DNA from: Photobacterium profundum SS9
Lineage (GTDB): Bacteria > Pseudomonadota > Gammaproteobacteria > Enterobacterales > Vibrionaceae
Direction of reading: 5' to 3'
NCBI RefSeq assembly: GCF_000196255.1
Contig: NC_006371.1
Location: 1,075,996-1,139,995, forward strand
Length of the DNA: 64,000 nt
In this document: in pieces, positions 22,620 to 33,225 of the stretch
Layout of the letters: each line of letters opens with the position of its first letter
Numbering within the stretch: the first letter of the stretch is position 1
Translations under genes and position numbers: made by a program
The notes under the pieces: model-generated
What the model was told of the DNA's origin: nothing
The model's input: the letters and a program-made list of their open reading frames with translations, nothing else
The model's database searches: none

Positions 22620-24019
22620 CATAGGTATCTACACAAAATGGTTACAAATTAACCAATCGGCCAAGAGAAGGGAACTGATCTAAGGATCAACGATCAAGAG
22701 AGTTAACTTTCATTTCATTAGTATTGACGATGACTCTTTTTGAACAACATCAATTACCCTGTATCCTTGAATCAAGATTATCTAAGCGTTATCAGACCCT
22801 TATAATGGAACACATGACAGTTAATTCTAGCAATGCACCAGGTGTAAAATCTCTTCGCCACCACACACAATCATGGGCATCGACACAAGCAACATGGCGT
22901 TTTTATCATAATGAGGATGTGACTTTTCCTATGCTAAGTGGCCCGATGCTGGGTCTTGCTCGTTCTGGTGTGAAAGAAAGTCAAAGTCGATATGTATTAA
23001 TGGCTCATGATTGGTGCCATATCAATTTCGCTAAACATCATAGTAAGTTAGATAAAACTAAGATGTCACACGCTCTCGATGTTGGCTACGAACTGCAAGC
23101 GTCTTTATTGGTAGACGCAAATACCGGCGCACCCATTGCTCCAGCAGGTCTTAACTTACTGACAAGCAACGGTATTTATCAATGCCAAAGCCAAGAGTTA
23201 CAACCCAAGCAAAGTCACCTAGATTCACTCTTTGACAGCATTCATTGGCAAGAACAATTACATTTAGACAAGCCCCTGGTGCATGTTGTTGATAGAGAAG
23301 CAGATTCAGCGAAAGACTTAAGACGTTTAGGCTCAGTTCACTGGCTAACTCGAACTAAAAAAGGCTCAACGTTCCGTCACGAAGGTCAGTTTAAAACGGC
23401 TGAAATCATCAGTCGAACAATCTCCCCAGACTTGAAAGGTGTTATTTCTCTTCGAGGTAAAGAGGGCTATTTGTTTGTTGGTGAAACGACTGTTGAGTTA
23501 CACCGGAAATCAGAAAAGCTCGCGTCAGCGGCGCCCACCTGTCGCTTTGTTATGAGCCTGGTCACGGATGATGAAGGTAAAGAGCTAGCAAGATGGTATC
23601 TGCTGTCTAACGTGTTGGATGTTGATGCAACAGAGATTGCAACGTGGTATTGCCATCGCTGGAATATTGAATCTTGGTTTAAGTTATTGAAGTCAGATGG
23701 TCATCAGTTAGAGAAATGGCAGCAAACTACTGCGGAGTCAATATTAAAGCGTCTGATCACAGCCAGTGTTGCAACGACGTTGATATTTAAGCTTTATTCG
23801 GACAGCTCGGATGAAGCTAATGAATTTAAAGGTTTTTTGGTTAAGCTGAGTGGTCGTTTAACTAAGCGAACAAAGCCTGTCACTCAGCCATCACTGCTTG
23901 CGGGACTATGGGTTTTCCTACAAATGTGTGAAGTACTAGATACCTACACCATGGATGAGATAAACGCGATGAGGCAAATAGCCAGTTCGTTTTTTGCTCA
24001 ATCTGTGTAGATACCTATG
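22620..24019 (+). mobile_element. IS4-family insertion sequence (1400 bp)
   Basis: Terminal inverted repeat CATAGGTATCTACACA at the left and its exact complement TGTGTAGATACCTATG at the right, around a complete transposase. No direct repeat of the flanks is present. The left flank is the miniature element and the right flank is the middle of an Nramp gene. Confidence 0.92.
22724..24010 (+). CDS. IS4-family transposase
   Basis: 428 residues, intact. The DDE triad is visible: D in LMAHDWCHI (about residue 89), D in HVVDREADSAKD (about residue 190) and E in the Y-2-R-3-E-6-K signature (WYCHRWNIESWFKLLKSDG, about 305-323). The length and order match IS4/Tn5-like enzymes that cut and paste by a hairpin intermediate. 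No frameshift, so this copy may be active. Confidence 0.95.
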   Translation: MTMTLFEQHQLPCILESRLSKRYQTLIMEHMTVNSSNAPGVKSLRHHTQSWASTQATWRFYHNEDVTFPMLSGPMLGLARSGVKESQSRYVLMAHDWCHINFAKHHSKLDKTKMSHALDVGYELQASLLVDANTGAPIAPAGLNLLTSNGIYQCQSQELQPKQSHLDSLFDSIHWQEQLHLDKPLVHVVDREADSAKDLRRLGSVHWLTRTKKGSTFRHEGQFKTAEIISRTISPDLKGVISLRGKEGYLFVGETTVELHRKSEKLASAAPTCRFVMSLVTDDEGKELARWYLLSNVLDVDATEIATWYCHRWNIESWFKLLKSDGHQLEKWQQTTAESILKRLITASVATTLIFKLYSDSSDEANEFKGFLVKLSGRLTKRTKPVTQPSLLAGLWVFLQMCEVLDTYTMDEINAMRQIASSFFAQSV

Positions 24020-24414
24020 GTTAACGGTAATTCGAATGGTAAAAAATATCCTAATAAGCTCGCACTAAATAGCAGCAAGGCTGCCGTGTTCACAATACCT
24101 GAAATTAAGTTAAGCCCAGTGAATAACCATAAGTAACCGCGCCCCATTTCACTATAACCCTGAATAAGGCTATTACCCGTACCCATCGTATATTGAACAC
24201 CGGCTCTAAAAAATGGGTATTTAAAAAAGTTAACTAATAGAATTAGCCCCGCCAATTGCCAGCCAAAAATTGCCCCTGCCTTTGTTGATGCAACAAGGTG
24301 TGAGCCGCCAACAGCAGCTGTTGCCATCATAATGCCAGGACCAAGGGAATGGATAAGTTGTTTTAGCCGGCTACTCGGCACTGAACCAGTTGAAGCTGAA
24401 GCGGTATTTTGCAT
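24020..24414 (-). pseudogene. Nramp-family divalent metal transporter, truncated by IS4
   Basis: About 130 N-terminal residues of a transporter that normally has over 400. Nramp motifs are visible: SLGPGIMMATAAVGGSHLV (helix 1 region) and AGAIFGWQLAGLILLVNFFKYP. The start is the ATG at 24,414 with AGGA eight bases before it. The frame runs into the IS and stops there. It is proton-coupled manganese or iron uptake by family; here function must be lost unless another copy exists. Confidence 0.9.
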
Positions 24415-24420
24415 AATCAC

Positions 24421-25055
24421 ATCCTGATGATTTTGATCTATCGTTTTTATAATCGTTTTATTTATATTTTTAGTACTTTCAGGTTATTTCTTAACGCTGA
24501 TAGCCTTTTTTCTCAGTTTTAAACAAAATTAGCAACCCTTCAAAATGGCTGATAAAGTCAATTGAACTACAAAGTGGTCAATAGCTAGTAATTACATCTA
24601 TTTCACGATCGTGTAACAGATCTGATATCTGGCATAGATAACAAAAAAAACAATAAAAAAACCTGTGATTTCAGCGCCATTTTAGAAAGTCAGAATTTAT
24701 ATCTGGATAACTCTCACTCTCCTCGGCGACATGCCGACAGTGGAAAATAGTACGACTCATTGGTATAAAACCTCACCCAAGCACTATTTTTGGTTTTCTC
24801 TCTTTAATATGTACATTTTTTCTCAAAACATTTTTCTCATAATACAGACGAAAAAAATCCGCCAAATACACGCTTCACGGTTTATGCTTAAAAGACCTTA
24901 TCAGACAGCTATCTTCCTGATACAGATAATAATTATGCCCCACCATGTCACATTCAATTAATAAAAAGAGTACATAGAAAACAAAACGAATAGAAAAAGA
25001 AACACGACAAAACACCAAACAACACATTTATAGGATGAAGTAATTACTGAAGGAT
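24421..25055. other. Intergenic stretch between the Nramp remnant and ydbH
   Basis: AT-rich, with a short chance ORF. It may hold promoters for both flanking genes. No repeat or RNA gene was recognised. Confidence 0.45.
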
Positions 25056-28000
25056 ATGACGCAAACCGAATCTGATGTTCCATTAAAAACAACGAGTTCA
25101 ACACCATCAAGAACTCACAAAAAGCGTTACCTACGCTTCATTCTGCTGTTTTTATTAATCAGCCTTTTATTACCCTGCATTTTCATTCCACCTTGGCTAG
25201 CCACTAAAGGGATAGAGATCATCTCAATTTCAGGCGTAAACTTTAAGAATGGTTTAATGATAGAGAAGATCTCTGTAGTGATAAGCCAATATAGATTAAG
25301 GTTCACCAACATTTCTGTCGGGCGATTCATTGATAATGAAAGTGCTATATCTGCCGCCTCGTGGCGTTTATTTGCAGAAAAGACAGACATTCGATTACCC
25401 ACAAAGCTAGAGGGTACGCTAAATAAGCAAGGAATACGCCTACAATACATTCACTTATTCGACACCTCACTCAACTTTACCGATTTATCTTCCCCCTATA
25501 TATTCAGCGCCCACGCTAAACGTATCACAACTGCTGCATTTCATTCTGACGGAACAGAACTTAGAGCAAAGCAAGCAGTTAACAATGTGGATTTAGTGCT
25601 CGCGACACAACCAGACTTCACGATCAGTGGGATGATTCAACAAGGGGACTTTTCACTCTTTTTTCCTAACCTAAAAACATCACCACATTATCCACTGCAA
25701 TTTAGTAAAGCTAACTTTTCAATTGCTTGGCGTCCTAACAGTACACCGTTATCGATTCACATCGCTAAAATTGAACCAAGGTGGAAAACCATTAACGAAG
25801 GATTTAAACAGCACGTTACCAATGCATCGCTAGAAATGGATATCAACCGCCCAACAAAAACCATGATGTTACATGCAGACACGGCCTTACTCGATCAACC
25901 TACCCGACTGCCTAGCTTTATCGAACAACCTGATAGCGAAAACAAAAGCATTCATTTAGGGCAAACCATTGCAAACCTCGCCCAATTGCCCTTTAAAAAG
26001 CTAAAAGTGAAGAAGTTTACTTACGGACAATTGATTCTTGATGCCAAGCTCGTGCTTGAAACACCAACACTACAATCAGGAAAAAAATCTAAACTGGCGA
26101 GGTTCACTCTAAAAGGTAAAGCACTCGCACCCAAGCCTTACAACCTTAATGTACACATCAAACATTTAAATCAAGACGATGCGTATTTTACTGGCTTGAT
26201 GTCGGGTCCTAAAGGTAATTCACTTAACTGTAAGGCAAACATTCGCTTTAGCCAGCCATTACCTAAAGACCTAACCTGTACTGCTGATTTTAAAAATACC
26301 AAAGATATTACCGAACGATTCAAACTCAATAATATCCCCAGTGCGAAGCTCATTCACCCTATTGTTATTACAGCAAAGCAATTGGAAAGTGATGAGAAAA
26401 ACGTGGTTATTGATAACAAAGTAATCGATGCAAAGTATCAGATCGACATATCATTGCCAAAATCGTTGCCCGTCGAACTCAATCATTATGCTGTGTATGT
26501 GGCAGGACTATTTACCAACAGTTCCACGGCAACAAGTACACCGCATGAATTCACTAAACCTAATTCACCGTTACAAACTGTTGCCAATATCGAACTCATA
26601 ACAGACGGACAATTACGTTTAATCGCGCGATACCATAAAGAAAACTTCAAATTAACCTTAATCAATAAGTCGGAAATAATACGCTTAAAGAACAAAAAGA
26701 CACAATCAGAAATTACACATGTATTCAAAGTATTAACGTGCGAAAGCGAGACACCACAATACACGTTACAATGTCACATAAAGGGAGATATAAAAGCGAA
26801 GATAGCGTTTTTATCTCCCATCGAAAAGCTTCATCTAAAAACACTATCATTGCACTCAAACCTTGATATGCAACTAGGGGAAAATACAGCAATCTCTTTT
26901 CTTGATACTCAAATAGCAAGCGAGCGATTAGTCTATTCCGGTCATCCTGAGTTTCTGGTTTCTGAAGCCTCTAATGCCCAATTAAGCATCGATAATCTAT
27001 TACTCAACTACAACACAGTGAATGGCTTAACATTAACCCAAGCCAAACCAACAGATGCCTCTTTTTCTGCGAGTTTATATGCAGAAAAAATTATTAATAA
27101 CGCCCCTATTTCAGAGAAAAAACACCAACAGATTGTGACTAAATACACACCGTTCCCCACTCAAAAATACAGTGGAAAGCTTGAGCTTAGCATCGCTGAA
27201 TTTCGTTTAAACAAGCCTATTGATAAGCCACTAAAACTACAAAGTAATTATCAAACAACAATAAGCATGAAACAGAATCAGCAGCGTTTACCCCCTTTTT
27301 CTAGTCAGGGAAACCTTTCTTTCAACCCTGAAAAGCTAATAATTACTGGTGATTTAACTAATTACAAAATGGCACGTTTAGCCCGTTTTACCGTTAATTC
27401 TTATTTGAAACGTCAAAAAACCCAAATAGAGTTACACCGTAATGAAGTCTCCTTTTCATCAACTAACTCTTTGAAAAAACACTTTTTGCCACATTTACCG
27501 ATTGATTACGATCTTAACCAAGGCTCTGTTGCCTTACAGGCAAATGTTCTTATCGATAAAGGGGTTACCTCTGGAGATATATCACTCTTTGCAAATAGCT
27601 TGTCGGGCTACTATGGAGGATTTCATTTTGCGAATGTCGACTCTTCGACCACATTATTATTTACTCCTCAGGGTATTAAATCAAAATTTCCCATTAGTAT
27701 TCATGCCGAATTAGTACATTTAGGCGTGCTATTCAGCAATGTTTCTATGGTATTTGAATTAGATACAGCAAAAGAAAAATACCAGTTACACCGTGTATTT
27801 GCAGAGGTTTTCGGGGGCAATATTAGTACGCATAATGTATCAAGTAATAGCCTTACTACGATTGAACGTATCCCTATCGTGATACATAACCTGCACCTTG
27901 AACAAGCCTTGGCACACATCGAGCATGAAGAAATAGAGTTAACGGGTATTTTAGATGGTCAAATCCCATTGGCTATTCATGACGGTTTGCCTGTTGTAAC

Positions 28001-28352
28001 GAATGGTAAACTACACTCTCGCTACCCTGGTGGCGTATTACGTTACTTAGAAGGCTCGCGTATCGACAAAAATGTAGAGGCAGCAGGAGAAAATAGCATA
28101 CTAGTCGTTAGTAAGATTCTCAAAAATTATAACTACGACGCGCTTGCTATTGATATAGACTATTCTAAAGAAGGTAAATTAAAAGCAAGTTCACGATTTA
28201 AAGGTCGTAATCCTCAGTTTCAAAATGGAAGACCTGTGAATTTAAATCTGAATATTGAAGACGACATTCCAGCATTACTAAAAACGATGAACGCTATCGA
28301 TTCATCAAAATTGGAAGGTCTATTTTTAAAACAATTGGGTATAGATGAGTAG
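25056..28352 (+). CDS. ydbH: YdbH-family (AsmA-like) intermembrane phospholipid transport protein
   Basis: 1098 residues, longer than the 879 of E. coli YdbH. An N-terminal membrane anchor (RFILLFLLISLLLPCIFIPPW, given as about residues 27-47) precedes a long beta-rich periplasmic region. The C-terminal domain holds family features (LTGILDGQIPLAIHDGLPVV, then GVLRYLEGS). TamB, YhdP and YdbH form a redundant set of bridge proteins that move phospholipids to the outer membrane. The next genes encode YnbE and YdbL, the usual partners. Confidence 0.93.
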   Translation: MTQTESDVPLKTTSSTPSRTHKKRYLRFILLFLLISLLLPCIFIPPWLATKGIEIISISGVNFKNGLMIEKISVVISQYRLRFTNISVGRFIDNESAISAASWRLFAEKTDIRLPTKLEGTLNKQGIRLQYIHLFDTSLNFTDLSSPYIFSAHAKRITTAAFHSDGTELRAKQAVNNVDLVLATQPDFTISGMIQQGDFSLFFPNLKTSPHYPLQFSKANFSIAWRPNSTPLSIHIAKIEPRWKTINEGFKQHVTNASLEMDINRPTKTMMLHADTALLDQPTRLPSFIEQPDSENKSIHLGQTIANLAQLPFKKLKVKKFTYGQLILDAKLVLETPTLQSGKKSKLARFTLKGKALAPKPYNLNVHIKHLNQDDAYFTGLMSGPKGNSLNCKANIRFSQPLPKDLTCTADFKNTKDITERFKLNNIPSAKLIHPIVITAKQLESDEKNVVIDNKVIDAKYQIDISLPKSLPVELNHYAVYVAGLFTNSSTATSTPHEFTKPNSPLQTVANIELITDGQLRLIARYHKENFKLTLINKSEIIRLKNKKTQSEITHVFKVLTCESETPQYTLQCHIKGDIKAKIAFLSPIEKLHLKTLSLHSNLDMQLGENTAISFLDTQIASERLVYSGHPEFLVSEASNAQLSIDNLLLNYNTVNGLTLTQAKPTDASFSASLYAEKIINNAPISEKKHQQIVTKYTPFPTQKYSGKLELSIAEFRLNKPIDKPLKLQSNYQTTISMKQNQQRLPPFSSQGNLSFNPEKLIITGDLTNYKMARLARFTVNSYLKRQKTQIELHRNEVSFSSTNSLKKHFLPHLPIDYDLNQGSVALQANVLIDKGVTSGDISLFANSLSGYYGGFHFANVDSSTTLLFTPQGIKSKFPISIHAELVHLGVLFSNVSMVFELDTAKEKYQLHRVFAEVFGGNISTHNVSSNSLTTIERIPIVIHNLHLEQALAHIEHEEIELTGILDGQIPLAIHDGLPVVTNGKLHSRYPGGVLRYLEGSRIDKNVEAAGENSILVVSKILKNYNYDALAIDIDYSKEGKLKASSRFKGRNPQFQNGRPVNLNLNIEDDIPALLKTMNAIDSSKLEGLFLKQLGIDE

Positions 28353-28401
28353 CTATTTTTTCGCGCGAGCATTAAACAAAGGCTAAGAAGGTTACAGCCC
28401 C

Positions 28402-28611
28402 ATGGATATACAACTAAAGTTTTCGTTCATACTCACGGTTCTGACATTGGTATTAATGCTATCGATGACGACTGGCTGCACGCCAACGGTACAAGTGACA
28501 GCGTCTGATAAACCCATCGAGATTAACCTTAATGTTAAGATTGAACACGAGATCAGAATTAAAGTTGATAAAGAAATTGATGATTTATTTAGTGATGATG
28601 ATGTATTCTGA
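28402..28611 (+). CDS. ynbE: YnbE-family lipoprotein
   Basis: 69 residues: lipoprotein signal with lipobox (LSMTTGC) and the pattern TVQVTASDKPIEINLNVKIEHEIRIKVDKE typical of YnbE. The outer-membrane lipoprotein binds the C-terminal end of YdbH in E. coli and completes the bridge. The stop is directly followed by the ydbL region. Confidence 0.92.
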   Translation: MDIQLKFSFILTVLTLVLMLSMTTGCTPTVQVTASDKPIEINLNVKIEHEIRIKVDKEIDDLFSDDDVF

Positions 28612-28629
28612 ATGCGCAGGGAGAATGCC

Positions 28630-28953
28630 ATGAAGAATTTACTATTATTTTGTATCGCGATATTCATGAGTGCAAGTGTGTTCGCACTTGACTTACAGCA
28701 AGCTAAATCACAAGGCTTAGTGGGTGAAACCAATAAAGGCTATATTGCTGTTGTCACCTCTAGCGCATCTTCTGATGTCAAAAAACTCGTGTCTCAAGTC
28801 AATTCACAGCGTAAAAGTCGCTATAAAAAAATCGCGGTATCTCACGGGTTAAGCGAAGTAGAAGTCGGCAAACTTGCCGCCAAAAAAGCACTCGAAAAAA
28901 CACAAAACGGACATTACTACCAAACACCTTCAGGTAAGTGGAATAAGAAGTGA
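28630..28953 (+). CDS. ydbL: YdbL-family (DUF1318) periplasmic protein
   Basis: 107 residues from the ATG at 28,630 with AGGGAG upstream (an earlier ATG at 28,612 is less likely). Signal peptide MKNLLLFCIAIFMSASVFA, then DLQQAKSQGLVGETNKGYIAVV, the hallmark of DUF1318. In E. coli YdbL modulates the YdbH-YnbE complex. It is last in the operon. Confidence 0.92.
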   Translation: MKNLLLFCIAIFMSASVFALDLQQAKSQGLVGETNKGYIAVVTSSASSDVKKLVSQVNSQRKSRYKKIAVSHGLSEVEVGKLAAKKALEKTQNGHYYQTPSGKWNKK

Positions 28954-29127
28954 TACCTTACCTTTGTTCGATATAAATCGAACCGTAATTACGATAAAAA
29001 GCTATTTAGTACTTTTTAACGATACGTTCAATAATATTGAACCCCTGCATCAAAAGATTTAAATCTACGTAATATTTTTCAGCACGTATACTGCTCTCAC
29101 TTTTATTTCCTCATTTTAGTGTAATCA

Positions 29128-30108
29128 ATGTATTCTAATAAGCCTTCTCGTAAACCACATACCTTTCAGTTCCGAGGGAAGCAACTTCAAGCGTCTGACT
29201 CTCTGTTTTTTATCATTGCGCTTTTATGCCTGCTGCCTATTATCAGCTCACCAGTCGCGCTTATCTTAGGCTTTACATTAGCCAGCTTTGGATTTGTTCC
29301 AACCAAACTAAACATAGCCGCAGCCACTAAAAAATTACTCGCTTACTCAATCATCGGTCTTGGTTTTGGTATTCATCTCGACCAAGCAATAGCAGCAAGT
29401 ACACAAGGTTTTGGTTTAATTGTTGGCTCAATATTTTTCACTCTGATTTTCGGTTGGTTTCTTACAAAAGCGCTACGTTTAGACCAAAAGACCGGACATC
29501 TAATTGCTTCTGGCACGGCGATTTGTGGTGGCAGTGCCATTGCAGCAGTCGCCCCTGCAATTAATGCTCGAGACGATCAAACCTCTTTAGCATTAGCAAC
29601 AGTATTTGTACTGAACTCCATTGCACTGTTCATCTTCCCTGCGATTGGTCATTTACTTGAAATGAGCCAACACGCTTTTGGCACTTGGGCTGCTATTGCT
29701 ATTCACGATACATCATCTGTGGTGGGTGCTGCGGGCGCTTACGGTGATGAAGCATTACGAACGGCCACAACCATTAAACTGGCACGTGCATTATGGATTG
29801 TGCCCATTGCCTTTTTAAGTGCATTACTGTTCAAAGGTGACAATAAGAAAATTGGTATTCCTTACTTTATTTTGTTTTATTGCCTTGCGATTGTATTCGC
29901 GCACTTTGTTCCGTCTTTAGAAAGTATTTATAGCCACATATTCGTTGCTTCTAAACGGCTATTAGTTGTGTGCTTATTCTTAATCGGTTCAGGCATTACC
30001 ATTCAGAAGCTACGCGCAGCAGGGCTGAAGCCACTGCTATTAGGCGTTTTACTCTGGGTGGCTATTGGCGTGGGCTCTTTAAGCTATATCTTGCTCAATG
30101 TAGCCTAA
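29128..30108 (+). CDS. YeiH-family (UPF0324) membrane protein, putative sulfate exporter
   Basis: 326 residues with about ten membrane segments. The family signatures are [29 protein letters not shown] (residues 132-150) and [18 protein letters not shown]. Members are predicted anion exporters and often sit next to LysR genes; here none adjoins. Ends at a strong terminator. Confidence 0.9.
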   Translation: MYSNKPSRKPHTFQFRGKQLQASDSLFFIIALLCLLPIISSPVALILGFTLASFGFVPTKLNIAAATKKLLAYSIIGLGFGIHLDQAIAASTQGFGLIVGSIFFTLIFGWFLTKALRLDQKTGHLIASGTAICGGSAIAAVAPAINARDDQTSLALATVFVLNSIALFIFPAIGHLLEMSQHAFGTWAAIAIHDTSSVVGAAGAYGDEALRTATTIKLARALWIVPIAFLSALLFKGDNKKIGIPYFILFYCLAIVFAHFVPSLESIYSHIFVASKRLLVVCLFLIGSGITIQKLRAAGLKPLLLGVLLWVAIGVGSLSYILLNVA

Positions 30109-30133
30109 ATAAGCTACAAAAAGACAAAACAAA

Positions 30134-30158
30134 ACGAGTGCAGCCGCACTCGTTTTTT
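30134..30158 (+). terminator. Terminator of the YeiH-like gene
   Basis: Eight-base perfect stem ACGAGTGC/GCACTCGT with a four-base loop and six T. Confidence 0.9.
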
Positions 30159-30185
30159 ATGGGGTAATATCGATATTTTTACTGT

Positions 30186-30336
30186 TATACCCAAGTTACT
30201 TCAAGATGCTCGTTTCAGCGTATCTACTTCTGTGTCAAATGTGTTTGAAGGGAAATGCCATTCCTACACACATTTTCCTTGAATTAAATACGTTGAGATC
30301 ACTCTGAATCCTGCATCTTGAGGTAGCTTGGGTATA
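30186..30336. repeat. Inverted-repeat miniature element, short form (151 bp)
   Basis: The same ends as the 266 bp copies, but 115 bp are missing at a TTCAG sequence that is present twice in the long form. See the finding on this family. Confidence 0.9.
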
Positions 30337-30338
30337 GT

Positions 30339-30560
30339 CTAATCTGCTTTAAAAACGGGTGTGCTCTCGTTCCCATTATCGCTTTCGTTATTCTGTTTCT
30401 TTTGCTGCTTCTTATCTGATGATTTAACAGCTCGAATCCACACTAAGGCTAATAAAACCAAAAAAGCGGTAAGATCTAATAATGCCGTTACTAAGCCTGA
30501 TGTCATCAAAGACCCAAGTATCAACAATAAAACAACCACGGCACCAATCCGTTTATACAT
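30339..30560 (-). CDS. Small two-helix membrane protein, unknown
   Basis: 73 residues from the ATG at 30,560, which has AGAAGG eight bases upstream (a start at 30,590 lacks a ribosome site). Two membrane segments (about 4-22, IGAVVVLLLILGSLMTSGL; and 28-43) and a Lys/Gln-rich tail (SSDKKQQKKQNNESDNG). No function recognised. Confidence 0.6.
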   Translation of the reverse strand: MYKRIGAVVVLLLILGSLMTSGLVTALLDLTAFLVLLALVWIRAVKSSDKKQQKKQNNESDNGNESTPVFKAD

Positions 30561-30707
30561 AAGTACTATCCTTCTTTTCTGTTCTATCATTATCGTGAAA
30601 GATCAGGAAGAAAGAAAAATACCGTTTACCTCTATGACATAAATAAAAGCTATAAGTGGAGCAGTCTTAATATCTGTTTTGATATAAGGCGAATATTAAA
30701 ACTGACC

Positions 30708-32012
30708 CTAGCACTTCGCGATAGGCAATTCGTCAAGCCTCGTTGTCCAGCGGTTAGAGCGAAAAGCTTGCCGCATATGCCAGTTTGTTGAGCCAATAAC
30801 AGATGCTGGTTTAATACCGTTTTTAAATCGAGCATTCACTTGATCGGTGATTGCCATTAAATCTCGCCGTTTATGTTCATCAAGCGCACTACTATTAAAC
30901 ATATCCAATTGAAAGCTATCATTCTTCGCCTCTGTTAATTCATTAAGAATTACACCAATTGTTTGGTACTCATAGCCCGGTCGGTAGAGTTGCTTTAACT
31001 GCAACAAAGCAAGATCAAGAAACTTGTAACTATCTTGGCTGGGGCAGCTTAGTGGCATAGCACTACTTCTATTATGTTGTGGCAGGTTCTTATGCCTATT
31101 CGTACGTAAAAACACACCAACAACATTGGCTTGGCTACCTTGCTTACGCAGTTTTTCTCCCGCACGCTGGCAATGAAACGCTAACGCTGCTTTTAATTCA
31201 TCAAAATTGGAAATACCTGAGCCAAAGCTTCGGCTTGATAATATTTGTTTACGCGTTTCATCAATGTCTCCAGGCTCAATACAAGCAATGCCTTGCAGTT
31301 CCATGACTGTACGCGCTAAACCGACATTCCATAGTCTGCGCATATCTGCTGGGGTCTTGTTCGCTAGCTGTAGCGCATTATCAATGCCTGTTGTACGTAA
31401 ACGCGACGCCGTTTTAGCACCGATCCCCCATATATCTTGTATATCTGTTCGCTCAAGAATCCACTGACGGCGTACATCTGAATCAATTTTAATGACACCT
31501 TCAACTCGACATTCAAATTGCTTCGCTGCCTGATTGCCTAATTTGGCCAAGGTTGGCGTTGCACCAATACCTACACGTACAGGCAAACCAATATGATCGC
31601 GAATGGCATCTCGTATTGTTGAACCATATTGTTCAAGAGTATCAAGCCGAAAACCGTCTAAACGCACAAAGGCTTCATCAATTGAATATTGCTCTACATG
31701 AGGGGAAAAACGGTGTAGTTCTTCTATAAATCGTCGGCTCATATCAGCATACAAGGCGTAGTTAGAACTGCGAACTTGTACACCTAGCTGCCGTGCTTCT
31801 CGCTCAATTTTGAACCAAGGTGCTCCTCGCTGTATGCCTAATGCTTTCGCTTGCTCTGAAACGGCAACACAACACCCATCGTTATTCGACAATACCACCA
31901 CGGGTTGATTGACTAATGAGGGATCAAACAGTTGCTCACAAGAACAATAAAAACTCTTTACATCGACCAGTGCCCATACCTGATTTTTATACCCACTAAG
32001 GTGACCTGTCAT
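30708..32012 (-). CDS. umuC: UmuC, catalytic subunit of DNA polymerase V
   Basis: 434 residues, near the 422 of E. coli UmuC. Y-family features: [18 protein letters not shown] (the first metal-binding Asp), [12 protein letters not shown], and [12 protein letters not shown] with the catalytic Asp-Glu pair; two helix-hairpin-helix regions follow ([17 protein letters not shown]). It makes error-prone bypass of DNA lesions with UmuD'2. The start overlaps the umuD stop (TAATG), which couples their translation. Confidence 0.96.
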   Translation of the reverse strand: MTGHLSGYKNQVWALVDVKSFYCSCEQLFDPSLVNQPVVVLSNNDGCCVAVSEQAKALGIQRGAPWFKIEREARQLGVQVRSSNYALYADMSRRFIEELHRFSPHVEQYSIDEAFVRLDGFRLDTLEQYGSTIRDAIRDHIGLPVRVGIGATPTLAKLGNQAAKQFECRVEGVIKIDSDVRRQWILERTDIQDIWGIGAKTASRLRTTGIDNALQLANKTPADMRRLWNVGLARTVMELQGIACIEPGDIDETRKQILSSRSFGSGISNFDELKAALAFHCQRAGEKLRKQGSQANVVGVFLRTNRHKNLPQHNRSSAMPLSCPSQDSYKFLDLALLQLKQLYRPGYEYQTIGVILNELTEAKNDSFQLDMFNSSALDEHKRRDLMAITDQVNARFKNGIKPASVIGSTNWHMRQAFRSNRWTTRLDELPIAKC

Positions 32013-32398
32013 TATGCTTTCAACAAGTCATGTATGTTACGTGTAACCACGCCAAATATTTCAGCATCTTCCGGTATAGGAAAGGCTTTAAATGTTGGAT
32101 TCTCTGCTTTTAACCACCATGCATCGTTGTAACGTATTAAGCGTTTACATGTAAATTCATCATAAATACGCACAATCACAATTCGCCCTGCAACGGCCTG
32201 CTCTGCCCGATCAACCACCAGCAAATCCCCGTCGTAAATACCGACGCCAATCATCGATTCACCTGATGCCCTTAACAAAAACGTGGCATTCGGATTTCGA
32301 ATTAAATATTCATCAAGTTCCAATTGTTCTTGATGCCCATCAGCTGGTGATGGAAAACCGCATTTCACCGACTCTATAAACATAGGCAATGTAAGCAT
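32012..32398 (-). CDS. umuD: UmuD, SOS mutagenesis protein with self-cleaving domain
   Basis: 128 residues from the ATG at 32,398; a GTG at 32,455 would lie inside the LexA box and is rejected. The cleavage site is Cys13-Gly14 ([10 protein letters not shown]), the nucleophile is Ser48 in ASGESM and the general base is Lys85 in EFTCKRL, all matching the LexA/UmuD peptidase fold. RecA filaments trigger self-cleavage to UmuD', which joins UmuC. Confidence 0.95.
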   Translation of the reverse strand: MLTLPMFIESVKCGFPSPADGHQEQLELDEYLIRNPNATFLLRASGESMIGVGIYDGDLLVVDRAEQAVAGRIVIVRIYDEFTCKRLIRYNDAWWLKAENPTFKAFPIPEDAEIFGVVTRNIHDLLKA

Positions 32399-32441
32399 AA
32401 CGCCCTCGTGTACTTCCCTTGTGCTCGCATAATACGAGGCA

Positions 32442-32457
32442 CTGTATGTATGCACAG
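32442..32457 (-). promoter_or_regulatory. LexA box of umuDC
   Basis: CTGTATGTATGCACAG, a CTG-N10-CAG palindrome, 44 bp before the umuD start. It indicates SOS control of the operon. Confidence 0.88.
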
Positions 32458-32668
32458 TTTAATCTTAACTTCGTATAATAGTCACTTCTTGTGAGCCTTT
32501 TTTTCTTCACATGAACAATATTTCACCTAAGTCCTTGGTTTCACCTAAGCCATTGGTTCGTTTGTATTGATTCATTGGTTTTTTATCCCGATATTATTCG
32601 AGATTCTGCTTTATTTTTGTCACCATTGGCCGTTATAAACACTATAAAGATCTGTATGGAGACAATTG

Positions 32669-33085
32669 ATGCGTAATGTAATAATTCTGGTAACACTGCT
32701 ATTTCTTTCTGGTTGTGCAACCAATGAGGCTGAGAACAGTGCTTCAAACGATTCTTCTCAATGCGTGGGGGTAATGACCACCACCGAAGCATATGGGCAT
32801 ATGGATCCAGCACGTTTTACCATTCAGATACTCGCAATCAGCCAAGAGCGTGATGTACGGGACTATATCAGCGAGATAAAAGGTCAAGACCCTATCTGGG
32901 TGAATTGGAAGCGTAGTCGTGGTCAAAACTGGTACGCTGTTATTTATGGTGATTTCGCAACAAAAGATGAAGCAAAAAGGGTAATTGATGGATTATCTTT
33001 TAATATTCGTCAACAAGGCCCTTTCGTACGCAGTTTTGCAGATGTGCAAAGTGATAAGAAAACAGACGTGTTCCGTATGCGTTAA
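32669..33085 (+). CDS. SPOR-domain lipoprotein
   Basis: 138 residues: lipoprotein signal with lipobox LSGC (residues 13-16), a short linker and a C-terminal SPOR domain (RFTIQILAISQERDVRDYI, then GQNWYAVIYGDFATKDEAKRVIDGL). SPOR domains bind denuded peptidoglycan, usually at the septum. ATG at 32,669 with GGAG upstream is preferred to the TTG one codon before. Confidence 0.85.
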   Translation: MRNVIILVTLLFLSGCATNEAENSASNDSSQCVGVMTTTEAYGHMDPARFTIQILAISQERDVRDYISEIKGQDPIWVNWKRSRGQNWYAVIYGDFATKDEAKRVIDGLSFNIRQQGPFVRSFADVQSDKKTDVFRMR

Positions 33086-33165
33086 CCACTGTGGACTAAG
33101 ACGTTATATAATATAATCCTACATAAGTACAAATAACAACAGCAACTAACACAATGAAACAGATA

Positions 33166-33202
33166 CAAAAACGCCAGCTTATACACTAAGCTGGCGTTTT
33201 TA
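33166..33202. terminator. Bidirectional terminator
   Basis: Perfect 11-base stem AACGCCAGCTT/AAGCTGGCGTT with A and T runs on either side, between two convergent genes. Confidence 0.92.
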
Positions 33203-33225
33203 TTTAGACCGAGATTAAACAGTGC

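Noticed and set aside
22600..24030. Target duplication around the IS4-family element
   Set aside because: Flanks CTCCCGAAG and GTTAACGGT do not match; the element sits at a rearrangement, not a simple insertion.
24731..24961. 76-codon ORF upstream of ydbH
   Set aside because: AT-rich chance frame with no ribosome site and no protein-like pattern.
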